A model generated the notes under the pieces. That model saw only the letters and a list, made by a program, of their open reading frames with translations, had not been told where the DNA came from and did not search any database. The position numbers and the translations under genes were made by a program. Source: Nothophaeocryptopus gaeumannii (lineage: Eukaryota; Ascomycota; Dothideomycetes; Mycosphaerellales; Mycosphaerellaceae). From it: 64,000 nt of DNA. Shown here piece after piece: positions 62,255 to 64,000 of this stretch (its first letter is position 1; each line of letters begins with the position of its first letter). The stretch spans positions 434,001 through 498,000 of the forward strand of contig JASISA010000041.1 of assembly GCA_031771865.1 (NCBI GenBank). The letters run 5' to 3'.

Positions 62255-63602
62255 TGTGTCTACTCTTGTCCTGCTAGACGCTCACCGGCGATGAGATGGC
62301 GATGTAGCGATAGCGCGAGTGCACACAAAAATGGATGGCGACGGCGTCCCTCGCCCGTCACTGGCACATGATGGGATGGGTCCAAAAAGGGTAACCGGGC
62401 AACAAACACAACAATACGCAACTGGAAAAGAATAGGCGCTCCAGAAAGAATGAGCAGCAACGCAGTATGCAATATGAGACGGCTATGAGGACACAAAAAC
62501 TCGCGCGTTCCGTGTGGACGACGGAGCGCAGACGATGGAAGGCGCGGAAGTCGAGAGATGAAGTTCAAGGTGGACGCAACAAAAAGACTCTCAAGTCTCA
62601 ACCTCGCCGTCGATCCTTCCGCTTCCGCCTGTGCGCGGTGGCAGGTGTGGCCGTGCGGACTGGAGCTACGCTACCAGAGGCTACACAACTACACTACAGT
62701 ACACTCCTGCAAGACAAGCTTTTCATCGCTTCCAATGGGAAGCTCGTGGAAACGACATGTCGATTCGTATTCGCCAGTCCGGCGGTATCTTTCACATCTA
62801 CATCGTCTACATCATCTGCATCATCTACTTCAGCTTGCAAACAGGTTTCTCAGCACTGTCAGATGGCTCTAGCGATGATATTAATGCAGGTGGCGGTCCA
62901 GATCTCCTCCTTCGCCGCGCTGGCCTTCGGCACGGGGCTTTTTGTGAGGCGGCTGTCCCGGCTCTTTGATCGCCTACATCCAAGATGGTGATCGTCAAAC
63001 AACGACATCCTTGCGCCGCGACAAACCATCGATATATACGTTCCGCTGCCTGCCACTACGCACCTCAGAGCTTCAACTGAACATGTTCGGCGAGAAGTGT
63101 GTCGCCTAACTTGACGAACTCACCCGATCCCATACTGAACAGGCCTGGTAGTCATGCGGCTCTTGCATCTCGTGTGCTCAGCCATCCAGACGGCACGTTC
63201 AAACCGCACATCACGTTGCTTGGAACGTGAACGAGGCTGGTGAAAAAGGACAACAGCCCGGCCAGACGATGGTCAGCTCACAGTGACATGTTCTCCGCCG
63301 AATGTTGATGGAAAGCTTCTACTCGGTGCGCCTGTCGACAAGAGCACCAGCTCACTAATTATGCAAATGCATCCGGCGTCATCACAACCTCGCAATACCC
63401 ACTGCATTGATTATCGATTTGGGTAAGTCAGCACGCAAGACGCTTAAGGTAGCTACGCAAGACGTGCCTGAAAGATCCCGAGATCCATCATTCCATTAAG
63501 GTGCACAGACCTTAATGGACCCGAATCTGATCATCCACTGCTATCAGCCAGCAATGCAAGGACAATTCCTTCTGTCTCTCATTGACTCCAAGGGACCTCA
63601 AG
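62255..63602. other. Divergent 1.35-kb intergenic stretch
   Basis: Promoters of the large disordered protein and of the F-box gene lie here. Plus-strand frames at 62467-62991 have no motif and include a low-complexity CATC-type run (62795-62835). A 10-base direct repeat ACGCAAGACG occurs at 63433 and 63455. The palindrome at 63492-63519 is listed separately. No gene is supported. Confidence 0.4.
63492..63519. promoter_or_regulatory. Perfect 11-bp inverted repeat upstream of an F-box gene
   Basis: TCCATTAAGGT (63492-63502) and ACCTTAATGGA (63509-63519) are exact reverse complements around the loop GCACAG. The centre lies about 98 bases before the ATG at 63603, suitable for a dimeric binding site or a hairpin in the 5' leader. 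No known factor is assigned. Confidence 0.6.
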
Positions 63603-64000
63603 ATGATCGAAACAATTGCACCTACTGCTGCCGCAGCTCCCCTATCTCTCAGCCAGCTTCCGGCGGAAGTGTTGCTTGAGATCCTGCCTTATATACCATA
63701 TTCACCACATAGCTTCTCATGCCTATGCCTCACGTGCGGAAGTCTCAACGTTCTGGTCAAACACCATGAGCGTGGTCTGGTCCGAGACATCAAGAACTGC
63801 CAGTTCGGCCTGACTTCCCTTGAACTATTCCCGAGCTTGACAACGGATACTTGGGAAGGACTGAGCACGCTACACCGACGATTAGATACTCTAGACGACC
63901 TGCACGAGCAATGGCTGAAGATCACTTCACATGGACCGGAGCTGGACTGGCTCAAAGGCCGATGGGAGGCCATACATAAAGCTGGGCTCTTGCTCCTATA
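63603..64000 (+). CDS. F-box protein, N-terminal part cut by the window edge
   Basis: The ATG at 63603 opens a frame that stays open to the window end (132 codons present). After a short Ala/Pro/Ser head, LSLSQLPAEVLLEILPYIPYSP and FSCLCLTCGSLNVLVKHHE form an F-box (L-P-x-E-x-L-x-x-I-L). It is followed by DIKNCQFGLTSLELFPSL and LSTLHRRLDTLDDLHEQW, which look helical. The C-terminal part lies outside the window. It would be a Skp1-binding adaptor if complete. Confidence 0.7.
   Translation, partial: MIETIAPTAAAAPLSLSQLPAEVLLEILPYIPYSPHSFSCLCLTCGSLNVLVKHHERGLVRDIKNCQFGLTSLELFPSLTTDTWEGLSTLHRRLDTLDDLHEQWLKITSHGPELDWLKGRWEAIHKAGLLLL

Overview
The window looks like nuclear DNA of a filamentous ascomycete (Pezizomycotina, probably a Dothideomycete). 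Genes are compact, introns are 44-97 nt with CTAAC/CTGAC branch sites, and the content includes Zn2Cys6 regulators, a DAL5-type MFS permease, a GT90/CAP10 glycosyltransferase, SRR1-like and RTA1-like proteins, and many serine/proline-rich disordered proteins. The taxon is inferred from style, not from a database search. No rRNA, CRISPR array or prokaryotic signal was seen, and no tRNA was recognised by eye.

Layout. 1-7.4 kb: the 3' end of a Ser-rich gene, a decayed minus-strand reading frame, then a possible small metabolic cluster (Zn2Cys6 activator, MFS permease, broken short-chain dehydrogenase). 7.8-25 kb: dual-start arginyl-tRNA synthetase, large disordered and small single-pass membrane proteins, a paralogous gene pair of which the second copy has an in-frame stop, a GNAT acetyltransferase and an F-box/LRR-like protein. 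25.6-34 kb: GT90 enzyme, a composite hairpin between convergent genes, an F-box-like gene with an in-frame TAG, a Upc2-type Zn2Cys6 factor, a MITE-like element, and an RTA1-family transporter with two in-frame stops. 34-45 kb: conserved housekeeping block (SRP72, Rtt103, clathrin light chain, mitochondrial Mdl1-like ABC transporter) with an F-box-like gene and a decayed tandem repeat inside it. 45-57 kb: two SRR1-like paralogs, NTF2/SnoaL-like protein, cupin, amino-acid/choline permease, isochorismatase-type hydrolase, epoxide hydrolase and a GPI-anchored secreted protein. 57.6-64 kb: a 1522-residue disordered protein, a gene-free stretch, and the 5' part of an F-box gene.

What stands out. 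Several genes are visibly broken: an SDR with an out-of-frame internal deletion, and six in-frame stops in four other loci, most of them one C-to-T change (CpA to TpA) from a glutamine codon. Both Zn2Cys6 regulators need a rare GC-AG intron inside the zinc-cluster codons. A 238-bp element with 28-bp inverted termini lies between the Upc2-type factor and the RTA1 pseudogene. I found no clearly new multi-gene system; the decay pattern, the GC-AG introns, the MITE and the composite hairpin are the best leads.
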